Assembly: GCA_009746045.1 (NCBI GenBank)
Contig: RPFO01000167.1
Span: 560,001 to 624,000 of the forward strand
Source: Mesostigma viride
Taxonomy: Eukaryota; Streptophyta; Mesostigmatophyceae; Mesostigmatales; Mesostigmataceae
DNA length: 64,000 nt
Direction of reading: 5' to 3'
The position numbers and the translations under genes were made by a program. Shown here piece after piece: positions 41,378 to 52,217 of this stretch; within the stretch, counting starts at the first letter, position 1; the number at the start of each line of letters is the position of its first letter. The notes under the pieces are model-generated. The model worked only from the letters and a program-made list of their open reading frames with translations. It was not told the DNA's origin and searched no databases.

Positions 41378-42446
41378 ATGGGTGCCGAAATTGACGATGC
41401 TGGTGATGTCCCAGTTGGTGATGACCGGGATGAGATGTCTGCGCAACTGTTTGGACCTTTATATAAAAGGATCAACTTATCAAGGATGGGCACTGAGGAT
41501 GGGCACTGAGGTGTACTGGAGGGGCGGGGACCTGATGATCAACCACAAGATGTGGACGCCCCCAGCGGGCTAGAATAGCAATATAGCCCTAGCTTGTAAC
41601 CATTGGCGTCACTGCCGCTAAGGCAGCCATGCCTTGAATGTTTGCCTAGCTGTGCCAACATACCTAGTCACGTGCCGCCAACGCACGGTACACAACCAGC
41701 CATAGCCTTAGCCTAGTCCTAGTACAGCCATGCTACGCCCTGGCTATGTTCAGATTACTTGCCCACACTATACTTGTTATGCCACGCACATGGGTCTTAT
41801 TGCACCCACAGTTTGCCGGATCGTTAGCGTGTCCTTTTAGCTAGCGCGCCCGAATGCAGCTGTGGCATGCCTTTGGCATGAAGGAGACTGGGGGTCTCTG
41901 CCCTTTCTCCTGCATGTAGTGCACACACAGGGATTACAAGCACTTAGGTGCTCCGTGACTCCCCAACGGGAGCACGTGTTTAATTAATTAATTAAGGATG
42001 GGCACCCGACAGGGAATTACGTAATGGCATGCCTGACTTGTAAGGCGGCCTTCAAGGGCACTGCCACGTGGGCTAAGGCTCACGTCACGGCCGGTGGCCA
42101 ATATGCAACCTTCAATCGGGTGAGCAAAATGCACGAATCCGCCAAAGGTGTTTCGTGTCAGGCTGCTGCAGGAGGAGGCGGAGAAGGAGGCCAAAAAGCG
42201 GCCACGGCAGACCGGATGCAGACCGAGTAGAGATGGCGGCCGAGGTCCGGAACTTGCGTAGGGAAGGTCTGATGAATGAGGAGCCAGAGATCGAGGAGAG
42301 TGATGCACGAACGTGGAAGTCTGCCCGCGCTAGCACTAGCACGTTCGCCGGAGCTGGGTCCAGCGCATCGGAGAGCAAGGGGCGTTCCGATAATGGAACT
42401 CAGCCTGCCGCGGTCGTGACGACCAAGCAGCAGCTTGATGAGGAGC
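41378..42446 (+). pseudogene. Second hAT (BED finger) remnant
   Basis: The ATG at 41378 has a good context (GCAGCCATGG) and begins MGAEIDDAGDVPVGDDRDEM. The LINE tail at 41494-41993 interrupts it. Beyond, in a shifted frame, is GNYVMACLTCKAAFKGTATW and AKAHVTAGG, resembling the BED-like finger of the hAT gene at 34332 (NNYFMECSLCQAKFSGSSTR). The match ends with TTKQQLDEEHV near 42440, like SKEQLDEELCK there. No transposase core remains. It is the N-terminal stump of a related hAT transposase. Confidence 0.65.
41494..41993 (+). mobile_element. LINE 3' end, family alpha, 500 bp
   Basis: AAGGATGGGCAC is duplicated at 41482-41493 and 41994-42005. It keeps the last 20 codons of the ORF1-like protein (VYWRGGDLMINHKMWTPPAG), the 3' UTR and a TTAATTAA tail. 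It is nearly identical to 35281-35766. Confidence 0.9.
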
Positions 42447-42629
42447 ATGTGACATCACTGACATGCGTGTCGTATCATTGGCCATTAATTATTAATTAAT
42501 TAATAGACATTGGCCATTAATTAATTTCAATAAGGGAACAGCGTTGTTGTGTCATTGGCCATGGATGGAGTCATGTGCAGTTTTTCAAATGGGATGACAT
42601 GCAAGCAAACCCAACAACCATCCTAATAT

Positions 42630-42814
42630 TAATTAATTAATTAATTAATTAATTAATAGACACGTGACTGCGTCACGTGAGCATAAGTCCTCAGTGGGAG
42701 GGGAACATGGGATGGAATGGATGGTATAAGCTATCTAGGTCCTAGTTACAGGGGTGTGGGCACCGCGGCCCGAATCGCTATGAATGCCATACTGGGTCAC
42801 ACGCGGAGCCCCCA
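42630..42814 (-). mobile_element. LINE 3' end, family beta, 185 bp
   Basis: CATCCTAATAT is duplicated at 42619-42629 and 42815-42825. The sequence matches 38657-38830 (CACGTGACTGCGTCACGTG and onward) but is cut short. The TTAA tail is long, at 42630-42658. Confidence 0.9.
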
Positions 42815-42825
42815 CATCCTAATAT

Positions 42826-43232
42826 GGTCTTGATATTAGTGCTCAGCATCACGTTGATATTTGTGTCGTAAGGGCCATCATACCATCAAGGAGACAACCA
42901 GCGCAGGCCAGAAATCGGGAGAATCCGGACCATGGTAGCACGAGCCTGCCGTTATCTTGTCCGCGTGTTCGAGTCGCTCAGGATTATGAATATGAATGGT
43001 GATGGAAATGTGTAGCCTTGTGCATTGAAATTATGGCTGGCTTACGTGTAGAGCGACTAGATGACCTAGATGGTGGGGCCGGAAACAGCTTGCTTGATCA
43101 GGGCGTGTGTTTCGAGCCTAACTGGCCGGGAGTGTCTAGTGGTGAGCACAATTGCTGCGATCGCTCTCCCACCATTTACGAGGAAATACCCGCAAATGGA
43201 AAACCACTGAAAAGGTCCAGCTAGTCAGTCAT
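42826..43232. other. Unassigned stretch between two LINE insertions
   Basis: About 400 bp. A 68-codon open frame at 43018-43224 on the plus strand is not recognised. No repeat seen. Confidence 0.4.
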
Positions 43233-43244
43233 TACGTTAGCCAT

Positions 43245-43644
43245 TACTTAATTAATTAATTAGACTCGTGCTCCCGTTGGGGAGTCACGGAGCTTAACCC
43301 CGATGGATGGATGGATGGGTGCAAACAGTCCTACCGGTCTAGTCTATCTACATCGGCTACATACTACATCTATCTAACAACATTCTAACTACAACATCTA
43401 TCTAGGCAGCCGCACGCTGCCCTAGGGGGCTATCTGGCGTGCCTCCCACGAGATTGTACACGCGGGCGCTTCCCCACTGGGGGGGGCTCGTTGTCCTCTA
43501 TGACCTGGGCCCACTTGGCCTTGTCCATCATCTTCTTCCAAATCACGGAGAGGCCTAGGCCCCCCATGTCCTCTACTAGCTGTTCTTTGAAGGTGCGGGC
43601 CTTGCGGCGTCTAACATCACTGGGCCCAGCCCACGTCAGGAGCC
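43245..43644 (-). mobile_element. LINE 3' end, family alpha, with ORF2 C-terminus
   Basis: TACGTTAGCCAT is duplicated at 43233-43244 and 43645-43656. On the minus strand it reads, from about 43620 to the TAG at 43430, RRRKARTFKEQLVEDMGG then LSVIWKKMMDKAKWAQVIED, matching the end of the LINE ORF2 at 38840 (LSVIWRQMVRKDRW). A short family-alpha tail follows, and a TGGATGGATGG run. This ties the alpha tail to an ORF2-type protein. Confidence 0.85.
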
Positions 43645-43656
43645 TACGTTAGCCAT

Positions 43657-44028
43657 GCCATGATTCCAAACGTCCAAGAACTGCACATGGTGCATTTGAA
43701 GGCAAAAATCATACCATGTTTACCTTTCACTACCTCTGATTGAACACTAGGGTAAATGAAGGTTTATTCAGCAAGCATGATGATGACGGTGGCTTATATT
43801 CAGTTGATGCCATGCCGTGTTGGAATAATTACATGAAGTGAGACAACTATGCCTGGAAACACATGTATTTTGTCATGTCTGAAGTGGTACATGCTCAGAT
43901 ATTCTTAAACCTCCAAAAAACACAGAAAAACAAGCCATTTAGCATTGTACCGTACTAAAGCGTATTATACACCGTACTATGGTATTATACATGGTACACC
44001 CCGGGACCGTATTTTACCGTACTACGTA
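43657..44028. other. Stretch before the second bacterial-type island, TACG-rich at its end
   Basis: No gene. 43945-44030 is rich in ACCGTACTA, GTATTATAC and GGTACC-like motifs, resembling the flanks of the first island. Confidence 0.5.
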
Positions 44029-44265
44029 CTATTTAACTCTGCATTCTGGTCTAGAAGAAGGGGCAACTCCAACCGTAAAACTTGGCGAGGCAGTACTGTT
44101 GATGGGAGTCGGAGAAGGAGGGAAGGGCAAGCTGGTAGTCTGATAGACATTGTAGTGAGTCGTATTTGGCGTACCTCCCCAGGAAAGATTGACTACGCCT
44201 CCTACCGCCGTAGCGGCCAACCCTCCAGGAATCGATGGGATGTCACAAGTTCTTGTGGATTGCAA
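44029..44265 (-). pseudogene. Fibronectin type III domain fragment, bacterial type
   Basis: The minus-strand frame contains IPGGLAATAVGGVVNLSWGG, then HYNVYQTT and a final TVGVAPSSRP. Pro-Gly-Leu-x-Ala start, LSW and YNVY are landmarks of FN3 domains in bacterial surface and secreted proteins. Only one domain, without a proper start, is present; it breaks off at about 44040 where TACG-rich sequence begins. It lies downstream of scoB on the same strand. Confidence 0.55.
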
Positions 44266-44352
44266 TTATTCGTCCCGATGTAGTATGATAGCTAGAGTCT
44301 CAATCACTATGACCAATGGATTTCCTTAGCAGGCTTTTGTCTTGCACCGCGC

Positions 44353-44373
44353 ATCTCCACCGAAGGTGGAGAT
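44353..44373 (-). terminator. Hairpin after scoB, possible terminator
   Basis: ATCTCCACC-GAA-GGTGGAGAT, 9-bp perfect arms, 26 bp beyond the scoB stop. There is no T run in the direction of transcription, so the terminator role is tentative. Confidence 0.4.
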
Positions 44374-44398
44374 CCATTCTTAAAATGAGCGGACTCTC

Positions 44399-45067
44399 TT
44401 ACAACTTCATTTCGCGAACATCCGGTGCAATGACCAGCTTAGCAGCCGTAGCCTGCTGGACCTGCTGAGGAGTGACGCCAGGAGCGCACTCTCGAAGTAC
44501 CAGACCGTCCGAAGTCACATCAATCACGGCCAGCTCGGTGACGATCTTCTTCACCACTCCGACCCCCGTCAGTGGGAGCGTACACTTGGGAAGAACCTTG
44601 CTCACGCCATCTTTTGAGATGTGGTGCATGGCTACGATCACATTGCTCGCGCCGGCCACCAAGTCCATCGCGCCGCCCATGCCCTTGACTTTTTTTCCGG
44701 GGATCATCCAGTTCGCGATATTCCCTTTTTCATCGACCTCCATCGCACCCAGAATGGTGAGGTCAATATGGCCGCCACGGATCATCGCGAAAGAGTCCGC
44801 GCTGGAGAAAAAAGCGGAACCCGCCATCGTGGTGATGGTCTCTTTTCCCGCATTGATCAGATCCGGATCCACTTCGCCCTCGACCGGATAAGGCCCAACC
44901 CCTAAAAGCCCGTTTTCGCTCTGAATAATTACTGTCATTCCCTTTGGAATGTAGTTCGCCACCAACGTGGGGATTCCGATTCCCAAATTGACGTAATAAC
45001 CGTCTCTCAGCTCCTGAGCGATCCGTTGAGCAATCTGTTCCCGAGACAATCCTTTAGGCCGTGACAT
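44399..45067 (-). CDS. scoB: 3-oxoacid CoA-transferase subunit B
   Basis: With subunit A it moves CoA from succinyl-CoA to a 3-oxo acid such as acetoacetate, in ketone body or butanoate metabolism. ATG at 45067, 222 residues, normal for the bacterial beta subunit. The active-site region reads [11 protein letters not shown], with Glu in the SENG motif, the residue that forms the CoA thioester. Other family blocks: [56 protein letters not shown]. The start overlaps the end of scoA by 14 bp, a typical bacterial operon. It appears undamaged, unlike the genes around it. Confidence 0.93.
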   Translation of the reverse strand: MSRPKGLSREQIAQRIAQELRDGYYVNLGIGIPTLVANYIPKGMTVIIQSENGLLGVGPYPVEGEVDPDLINAGKETITTMAGSAFFSSADSFAMIRGGHIDLTILGAMEVDEKGNIANWMIPGKKVKGMGGAMDLVAGASNVIVAMHHISKDGVSKVLPKCTLPLTGVGVVKKIVTELAVIDVTSDGLVLRECAPGVTPQQVQQATAAKLVIAPDVREMKL

Positions 45068-45755
45068 TTCTCACCGTCCGTTTCTCAATTCGCTTCTTAT
45101 AATCGCGTCCTTGAAAGATGCGTTTCACATAGACTCCCGGCAGGTGAATCTGATCCGGGTCCAAAGTGCCTGCGGGCACGAGCTCTTCGACTTCAGCGAT
45201 GGTGATCTTACCGGCGGTGGCCACCACGGGATTGAAGTTACGCGCGGATTTTCGGAAAATCAGATTCCCCATCGTATCGCCCTTCCAGGCCTTCACGAGG
45301 GCAAAGTCCGCTTTCAACGCTCGTTCGAGAACGTAGTTGCGCCCGTCGAACTCACGTACATCCTTCCCTTCCGCGATGAGGGTACCCACTCCCGTAGGAG
45401 TGTAGAAAGCCGGAATTCCGGCTCCTCCGGCTCTGAGCTTTTCCGCCAAGGTGCCCTGAGGGGTCAGCTCCACTTCCAGCTCTCCTGAGAGAACTAGAGA
45501 TTCAAAGAGCTTATTCCCACCGACATAACTGGCGATTGCTTTCTTCACCTGTCTTCGCTGCAGGAGAAGACCGATCCCGAAATCATCCACCCCCGCGTTG
45601 TTCGAAATACAGGTGAGATTCTTCACCCCTTTTTCGACCAATGCGGCGATACAGTTTTCCGGAATTCCACAGAGCCCGAACCCGCCCAGGGCGAGAACCG
45701 CTCCGTCAGGAATATCCCGGATCGCTTCTTTGGCGTCTTGAACGATCTTATTCAT
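45054..45755 (-). CDS. scoA: 3-oxoacid CoA-transferase subunit A
   Basis: The partner of scoB. ATG at 45755, with a GGTGGAG ribosome-binding-type sequence eight bases upstream. 233 residues, normal length. Landmarks: [79 protein letters not shown]. GGFGxxGxPxxxI and SNNAG are typical of CoA-transferase family I alpha subunits. The gene pair is intact, has no intron, and has bacterial-type spacing. This points to bacterial DNA, either transferred or misassembled into the contig. Confidence 0.93.
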   Translation of the reverse strand: MNKIVQDAKEAIRDIPDGAVLALGGFGLCGIPENCIAALVEKGVKNLTCISNNAGVDDFGIGLLLQRRQVKKAIASYVGGNKLFESLVLSGELEVELTPQGTLAEKLRAGGAGIPAFYTPTGVGTLIAEGKDVREFDGRNYVLERALKADFALVKAWKGDTMGNLIFRKSARNFNPVVATAGKITIAEVEELVPAGTLDPDQIHLPGVYVKRIFQGRDYKKRIEKRTVRNVTA

Positions 45756-46308
45756 AGCAAAAACTCCACCTTCCTTATCTCCACCTTCCTCATACGGATG
45801 AGGCTGAAGCTTTATTTTGTGCCGTTTACCAGTAGTATTTCTTATCTCGGTTACATACTATTGAGCCTAATATTGCTCGGTTATAGTGAAAAGGTCCTAA
45901 ATTTAGGACAAAGTCTAAATTTAGGACGAGGTCTAGATTTAGGACAAGATCCTAAATTTAGGACCGTGGGTGGCTAGACAACTACTGTAACTGTGCTACT
46001 TGTAAAGAACTTGGGAGTTCACCAGGATTCTTGGCGCCAAGCTCCAGCTCGTCCAAATGCTTTACCTGTGCTATACCCTGGCTATACAGTATACAGTAAT
46101 TATCTACGCATCATGGCAACAGGCATGGCATATTATTATATATTACGCAGCCACGTGCGTATTTTTTTCTCAAGCAGCCTCGTGCCGCGAACGACCTTTC
46201 ATTGCATTGGCAATCGCATGATGAATTAATATCGCAGCCCATCCGGCGGCGGATTTATGCGCTACCAAGGCTGCTAGGCCGAGTTTGAGGCGAGTTGCCG
46301 GGAAGGTC
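45756..46308. other. Junction between the second bacterial-type island and the EF-hand gene
   Basis: Just upstream of scoA a CTCCACCTTCCT block is repeated (45766-45794). Four 18-bp units then follow at 45894-45964. From about 45990 the sequence is AT-rich and likely includes the promoter of the EF-hand gene. No further gene seen. Confidence 0.45.
45894..45964. repeat. Four tandem 18-bp palindromic units
   Basis: Units based on GTCCTAAATTTAGGAC, each nearly self-complementary, joined by AA or GAG spacers. Confidence 0.88.
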
Positions 46309-47763
46309 ATGGCGAGCTTTGCGAAACACGCATCCTTTCAAGCAATCCCTGCCAGCGATTTGGAAAATGCCGAAGAAACGCAGCTTAAGACTATAGCGCA
46401 TTCGCTGCTGGAAAGTAAGTTTGAGAAGTTGATGTCAACTGCGGGATCCCATGAGGAGCTGAATAAAAGGAAACAACTGGCCCTCGAATGGATGAAGAAA
46501 TGGGACCTGGATGGCGATGGCGCGATGTCCAGTTTGGAGATGAAGGGCGCCGCAATGGAGCACGTAAAATTGCAGCGTGATTACAAAAACAGAGGCATTT
46601 GGATGATCATTTTAGCTATCCTCATATTTTGCTGCGGCGGGGTCATACTCGGCGTCAGCATTTGGGCCAACGCTATCTCGAAGGATTCAAAGGTAGAAGC
46701 AGGCGAGGACCTCGGCGGCTATACGATGAGAAAGAAGGACGGCAGTGCGGTGGTGAAGACGGCGACGGCGCTATACGGTGTGTCGGGCTGTTCCTGGCAG
46801 CTTTTGGGGCTGCTTTATTTTATTATTCTTTTTTTTTTTTACTTTTTGGCTTCATGGACGTCATCTTGTTTAACTCACGGGCATTGTTTATCGAGTCGCC
46901 GGCCAGGGCGCGTGCCAGGGCATGCGCCCATGGTTAGTTCCAAACCTCTTGTAGCTCAGAAACTTCTCAGAACCACCTTTTGGCAGCTTACGTTGTAGGA
47001 CAGCTCTGTTTGAGGACGTTTGCGCTCCCGTTATCCGTTTCAACACTATCTCATGCTTGGATTTATTTGCGCGCTCCCATCCGCAGAATTTGCCCTCCCC
47101 CGCATCGGCTTCCTCCCCTTTGACGAGCTGTCGACCATCGAATCCATCTCGTTCCTGACCAACAAGTCGATCCGCCAGATGTCTGTCGAGGGCTTCCGCT
47201 GGTTCGGGACCAACAACATCACCTTCTTCTCGCCTCGCAACGAGCAGCTGACGATCGCCCGTTCAGAGCCCAACGTGAGCATGACCTTTCGACCGCACAC
47301 ACCTGGCGCTGCGCCCTGGGTCATCTACGAGGGAATCGACCCAGACCTTGGCCTACAGTTGTTGCTTCAAGAGATCATTGATAACATGGTGGCGGCAAGG
47401 GTGCCGTTGACGGCGCACTCGGTCGCGGCCGTGATGCGCGCGGTCTACATCGAGGGGTTGTTCGACCGCGTGCTACCCACCGAGTGCATCCAGCCGGGAC
47501 TCACGTTCATCTTCGCGGGCAACATGACCGCACTGCAGGAGCCCTGCGCCACGCTCGTGGTGGCCGCGTTTGAAGGGTTTGGCATCGTCGAGGCCAAGAT
47601 TGGGCCCCAGGATTACTACGGCACAGAGATGAGCGCGGAGGAGAAGGCGGGACTCACGGGCTACTCGGTCAAGGTGCAAGGGGGCCTCTTCAACCCGGAC
47701 CCGGTGGCGACGTACCAGATATACTGGGACTACCTGGAGGCACAGGTCAAGGCGCATTCATAG
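46309..47763 (+). CDS. Host-type EF-hand, single-membrane-span protein, two exons
   Basis: ATG at 46309 in a good context (GGTCATGG). Exon 1 is 46309-46777, the intron 46778-47086 (GTGTGT ... a long T run ... CCGCAG), exon 2 47087-47763; together 381 residues. The splice joins ALY to EFALPRIGF in frame. Residues 66-77 are a complete calcium-binding EF-hand loop (DLDGDGAMSSLE). A membrane span covers about 97-121 (WMIILAILIFCCGGVILGVS). The C-terminal 245 residues are unknown, with blocks such as SIRQMSVEGFRWFG, GLQLLLQEIIDNMV and PGLTFIFAGN. It may sense calcium on one side of a membrane and carry an outer domain on the other. Exact function unknown. Confidence 0.75.
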
Positions 47764-47887
47764 GCGGTGCATGGTGGTATGGTGGAGCATGCGTGGTCAC
47801 GGGGATACCGAGGATGTGGATGGCTTGGCCGGGCTTGGGGATGCTCGGGCGTGATACTAGAGTATGGCACATCAGAATTCATGTTTT

Positions 47888-47892
47888 TGTAA
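47888..47892 (+). promoter_or_regulatory. Possible poly(A) signal TGTAA
   Basis: TGTAA, 125 bp after the EF-hand gene stop. Green algae use this motif; a five-base match can be chance. Confidence 0.35.
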
Positions 47893-48414
47893 TGGCAAAC
47901 TGACCCCGAAGGGTCCCCCTTGCCATGCGTAATGGACGCCGGTATGGGTTGGTCCCCCTCCCAATGCGTAATGGACGCCGGTATGGGTTACCCATATTGG
48001 ACATGGACTTCCTCAAGCACATTGTAGGGATGATGCTCTTTTCCTACCTGGACACATCTTTGCCTGCCTTCCTGTACCGTGGCAGGCGGCATGGCCTCCG
48101 TGGCGGTGTCTTTGTATATAGGATCACTTTTTACATACGTTAAGTCGCAAGTGCCGAGTGTTGAACAGTTAACCCCCCCCCCAAAAAAACTGGTAGATAT
48201 AGCTAGCTAGTGAGTACACCACCATTAATTGCTGAATTATATCATTAAATATCGAACCACATGTGATCGTCTACTTGTACATCTTATACTTGGTATACCG
48301 GCCATATTTGGCAAAGAGGATCATCAGTTACCCATGCCCACATGGGTTGAATTTCATATGATTTGACTAGCTAACTATGATATCAAGTATTTAATGATGA
48401 TTTTCTGTTAACTA
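47893..48414. other. Intergenic stretch with a short tandem repeat
   Basis: A 26-bp unit starting ATGCGTAATGGACGCCGG is present at 47925 and 47964. A C10 run, then A7, lies near 48172. No gene seen. Confidence 0.6.
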
Positions 48415-48420
48415 GTGCAG

Positions 48421-51060
48421 GGGTTTATACTTGCCTTTTTGCTGGATAGCGGGATGGTTGCTGTCAACTGCCACTTGCAACGTCCCTCACAGGACTTGGT
48501 CACTTTTCGGGGCCCTACCGACCGTCAGGCCTGTCTGGACTACGTGGTGGTACGGCAGCCCAGGTGCACTTCGGTTCTGGATACCCGAGTGTTCGACCCA
48601 CCCACGGTGTGCTCTGACCACCGTTTGGTGCGTGCGACCATTCGGCTCCGGTTCCCGATGCCCCCGAGCGCCGCGCCCCAGTGGCCCATCCTGGCTGGTC
48701 TGCGCTACGCCCGGTCCTGAGGACTGGACGGGCGCCGAGCATGAGTGGAACAGGTGCCGGCGGGCGTACCTGGAGGCCCTGGATGCCCAGGCGGACGTCG
48801 ACGCGCTGACCCAGGCCGGGTGCTCCCAACGCAGCCCTTTTTGCGGGCTTTGCGGCCCGCGCCCCGTTGCCGGCTGGCGGCCTGGCACCTGCCGGTCATG
48901 CCCCGCCGATGCCCCGGCCCGCTCTACCGCCAGGACCCCACTTGAGGTCTTGGCCGCCCGGCACAGCCTCAAGCGTCACCGGGACCCGCTGCTGAAACCG
49001 GTGCTCAAGGCCGCCCTTGTGGAGGCCAACGCACATGCTCAGGACGCAGAGGCCGCCCAATGCATGGCGGATGCCAAGGCCTGCCAAGCTCGCAACCAAG
49101 GCAAGGACATGTGGTACCACCTCGACCGGCTCGGCGGCCGGCGGCAGCGCACCCCGGTGGAGCACACGGGGGACGGCGCGGCGCCAGTCAGCCTTGACCG
49201 CTGGTTGGCCCACAACAATGTTTCCTTGACAGGTGGGGCTCGCGCCCCTGGCTCCCCCGCCGCTTCACCCCGAGATGGCCGCCCGTCTCGGTGTTGCTGG
49301 ACCCCCCCCGCCGCCTGCGCCCCCCTCCTCGGCCGCGGACTACCAAGTCCCCGCCTTGAAGAAGGGCTGCCTTGCCACTGAACGATGTCGTCCACCCCTT
49401 CATGCACTTTGGAGGAATTAACTAATTAATTAAACTCGTGCTCCCGTTGGGGAGTCACGGAGCACCGAAGTGCTTTTAATTAATCCCTGTGTGTGCACAA
49501 CAGGAGAAAGGGCAGAGACCCCCAGTCTCCTTCATGCCTAAGGCATGCCACAGCTGCATTCGGGCGCGCTAGCTAAACGGACACGCTAACGATCCGGCAA
49601 TCTGTGGGTGCAATAAGACCCATGTGAGCATGGCATAACAGGGAGTGTGGGCAAGGAATTGGACGGCGCCCTTGCTCGCCTGCGGTATACGACGCAGCGG
49701 TCGGTGCCGACCACCTTTCTGCTGAGCTGCTGAAGACCCCTGACCTGGCGGAGAGGGAGCTTCTGCTGGGGTTCTGCAACCGTGTCCTGCTCTCTGATGA
49801 GCCTCCGCCTGCTGAGTGGCAGACGGCCATCCGAGTCAAGAAGGGCTCTGCTGCTGACCCCGGTAACTATCGGGGTGTCTGCCTCCAGAGCGCCGCGCTG
49901 AAGGTCTTCATGAATACGCATGATGCTGCACAGGCTCCGCGCCGCGCTGGACCCGCACCTGGTTGAGTCTCAGATGGGTTTCCGTCGTGGCCGTAACACT
50001 GTCATGGCTGTACTTTGTGGCGCGCCGGTTGTTGGAGGAGGTGCCGGCGTCGCATTCGCCCTGATAGTTTTCCGCTGGTCTTCATTTTTGCTGTCGATAT
50101 CAATGCTTTCCACACGGTCCTCTGGGAGGCTCTCATGGGCCATCCTGGCTCTGGACCGCGTGCCCCCAGCGTTTATTGCTGCCATTCGCCGGCTGTATGA
50201 GGGCTCACAGGCAGTAGTGCGGACTGCGGAGGGCACCGCCCTGCACCATTCCCCCTTCATCACGGGGTGTGGCAAGGTAATTGTGTCCTGTCCCCATATT
50301 ACCTGTTCATTGTTGTCGTGGATCACGTCACGCGCCGGGCACGTGCGCGCTTCAGTACTGCTCGGTCCGATCGAGCCCGGCTTGGACATCCTTAACGAGC
50401 GCGAACACGGCGGCGGTGGCCCTGGTTACCGCCTGTCCGACCTGATTTATGCGGATGATACCACCCTCATCGAGCGCCCCGAGCACATTCACACCTGGCT
50501 GGACTGTCTTGGCTTGGAGGCGCGGGCGGTGGGGTTGGAGATTAGTGTCAAAACAGTCTGAGGCGAATCATGGTGATTGGGGCTACCAGTCGCCCGCCGC
50601 TGCCGCGGCTGCTAGACGGGACGGAGGTACGTCCCGTTCCGTGATCGCTTCAAACTGCATGCTGGGAAGCATGCTCCCCGACACGTATGCCAACGATGTG
50701 GACATCCGCATCGGCCTGTCCTGGGCTAGGCATTGCTCGCTCAAAACCTACTGGCCAGCACTCGAAGGACCTCAGGCCGGGCGAGCACCGCAAGCGAATG
50801 CTCTTCAAGGTCCTGGTCCTCACGGTGCTCACCTATGGCGCCGAGGCATGGACGCTCACGGACACGCTGGCCACACGGCTGAATGGCACGGTATAAGGCC
50901 GAGAATGCTCCGCCGGGCCCTGAACGTAGGGTTTTCCACACATAGGTCATTAGAATCTTTGTACCAGGGTGGGCCTCGCATGTCGGACGAGATTAGACAG
51001 CGTAGGCCGGATCTAGCATTCGATCGTAGGACATCTTGCTCGCACCAATCAGGTACACTA
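48421..51060 (+). pseudogene. Decayed LINE ORF2: endonuclease end, RT, C-terminal region
   Basis: The first frame holds the end of an EEP endonuclease: ACLDYVVVRQP ... PPTVCSDHRLVRATIRLRFP. A linker follows in another frame (MADAKACQARNQGKDMWYHL). The RT is spread over several frames: LLGFCNRVLL near 49770, GFRRGRNTVMAVL near 49980, LIYADDTTLIERPE near 50450 with the catalytic YADD. The end has KVLVLTVLTYGAEAWTLTDT near 50810 and RMLRRALNVGF near 50900. Another LINE tail interrupts it at 49420-49653. Many frame breaks make it inactive. Related to, but distinct from, the LINE at 38657. Confidence 0.78.
49420..49653 (-). mobile_element. LINE 3' end, family alpha, inside the decayed LINE
   Basis: AGGAATT is duplicated at 49413-49419 and 49654-49660. 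The tail (TAACTAATTAATTAA) and stem-loop region match 35540-35766 in reverse. A small TTTTAATTAA insertion lies in the stem region. Confidence 0.88.
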
Positions 51061-51072
51061 GGAACTCGCTAC

Positions 51073-51400
51073 TGAGAAAACTGAGATTTCCTGAGATTTC
51101 CTGAGAAAATAACTGAGATTTCCTGAGATTTCCTGAGATGTTCTTGAGATTTCCTGAGATTTCCTGAGATTTCCTGAGAAAGTGACCTGAGATTTCCTGA
51201 GATTGGCCTGAGAAAATTGGCTTTTTCTCAGGAAATCTCAGGAAATCTCAGGGCTAAGTGGAAACTGAGATTTTACGTGGACACTGAGATTTTTTTTTCT
51301 CAGGCTGAAAATCTCAGGGCATTTTCTCAGGCGCTGAAAATCTCAGGGCATTTTCTCTGGCGCTTAAAATCTCAGGGCATTTTCTCAGGCATGCCATTGC
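51073..51400. repeat. Inverted minisatellite of CTGAGATTTC units
   Basis: The left half repeats CTGAGATTTC about ten times; from 51230 the right half repeats the reverse complement, GAAATCTCAG and GAAAATCTCAGGG. The whole can fold into a long hairpin. Confidence 0.92.
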
Positions 51401-51867
51401 CAGAATTAAATGTGTATTCTAACAAGCATAACACCATCATGCAATAAATCCAACAATTCATTAATGAATTAAATACGTTATTAGCACATCTTGTGGTATT
51501 AGGCGTGGCATTCATGGCATCACGCTGTTTGATAGTAATGAACTCATGTTTCATCGTGGCATTCTGTGACTCATCGTTTCAATACCATCAAAATATAAAA
51601 CATCGACTCAAAACTGCTCTCATCCTATTTCTGGATTGCTAGCTGATGGCTCATGGCCATATAACAGCTGGCATGCCAGAGCCCAGCAACGGTGGTTTCA
51701 CTCAATATCGATGTGTACGTCTTCTCGTCGAGCTTGTATGCTCCACGATCTGCATCAAGTCATCCCCCAAAGAAAGAAAGCATACAGAAAGCAAGGAGTT
51801 AAATTAACAAACATGATAATAATGCCATATGCAACATGATATTCCAAGAATGATGTAGAAGGCGGGC
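51401..51867. other. AT-rich unassigned stretch
   Basis: No gene, repeat or element end recognised. Confidence 0.5.
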
Positions 51868-52180
51868 ATGCTGCCATGCATTGCGTGACTGCGTGCAGGC
51901 GTGCAGCTAGGTGTGCGTGCGTGGGCGAGTGCGTGCAGTTGTGCATGAGTGCGTTTGTGCAGGCGTGCCTTGGCGGGTGGGTTGATGGCTGTGTGCAGGC
52001 GTGCGTGCGTGAGTGGGTGCGTGAGAGTGTGCAGCTATGTGTGCGTGTGCGTGCACTTGTGCATGTGTGCGTTTGTGCAGGCGTGCCTTGGTGGGTGGGT
52101 TGATGGCTGCGTGCATGCGTGCGTGCGAGGGTAGGTGCGTGGGAGTGTGCAGCTAGGTGTGCGTGCGTGCAGTCGGTGGG
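51868..52180. repeat. GTGCGTGC-rich minisatellite with 120-bp higher-order unit
   Basis: GTGCGTGC-type units throughout. A larger unit of about 120 bp, containing GCAGGCGTGCCTTGG and GGGTTGATGGCTG, is seen at about 51958 and 52078. Confidence 0.88.
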
Positions 52181-52217
52181 CGTGGTGAAGTCTCCGGGGT
52201 GTCGCTGTGGACATGGA

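Noticed and set aside
36201-45760. The whole segment as bacterial
   Set aside because: LINEs with target duplications and a hAT remnant lie between the two bacterial-type islands, so only the islands are bacterial in type.
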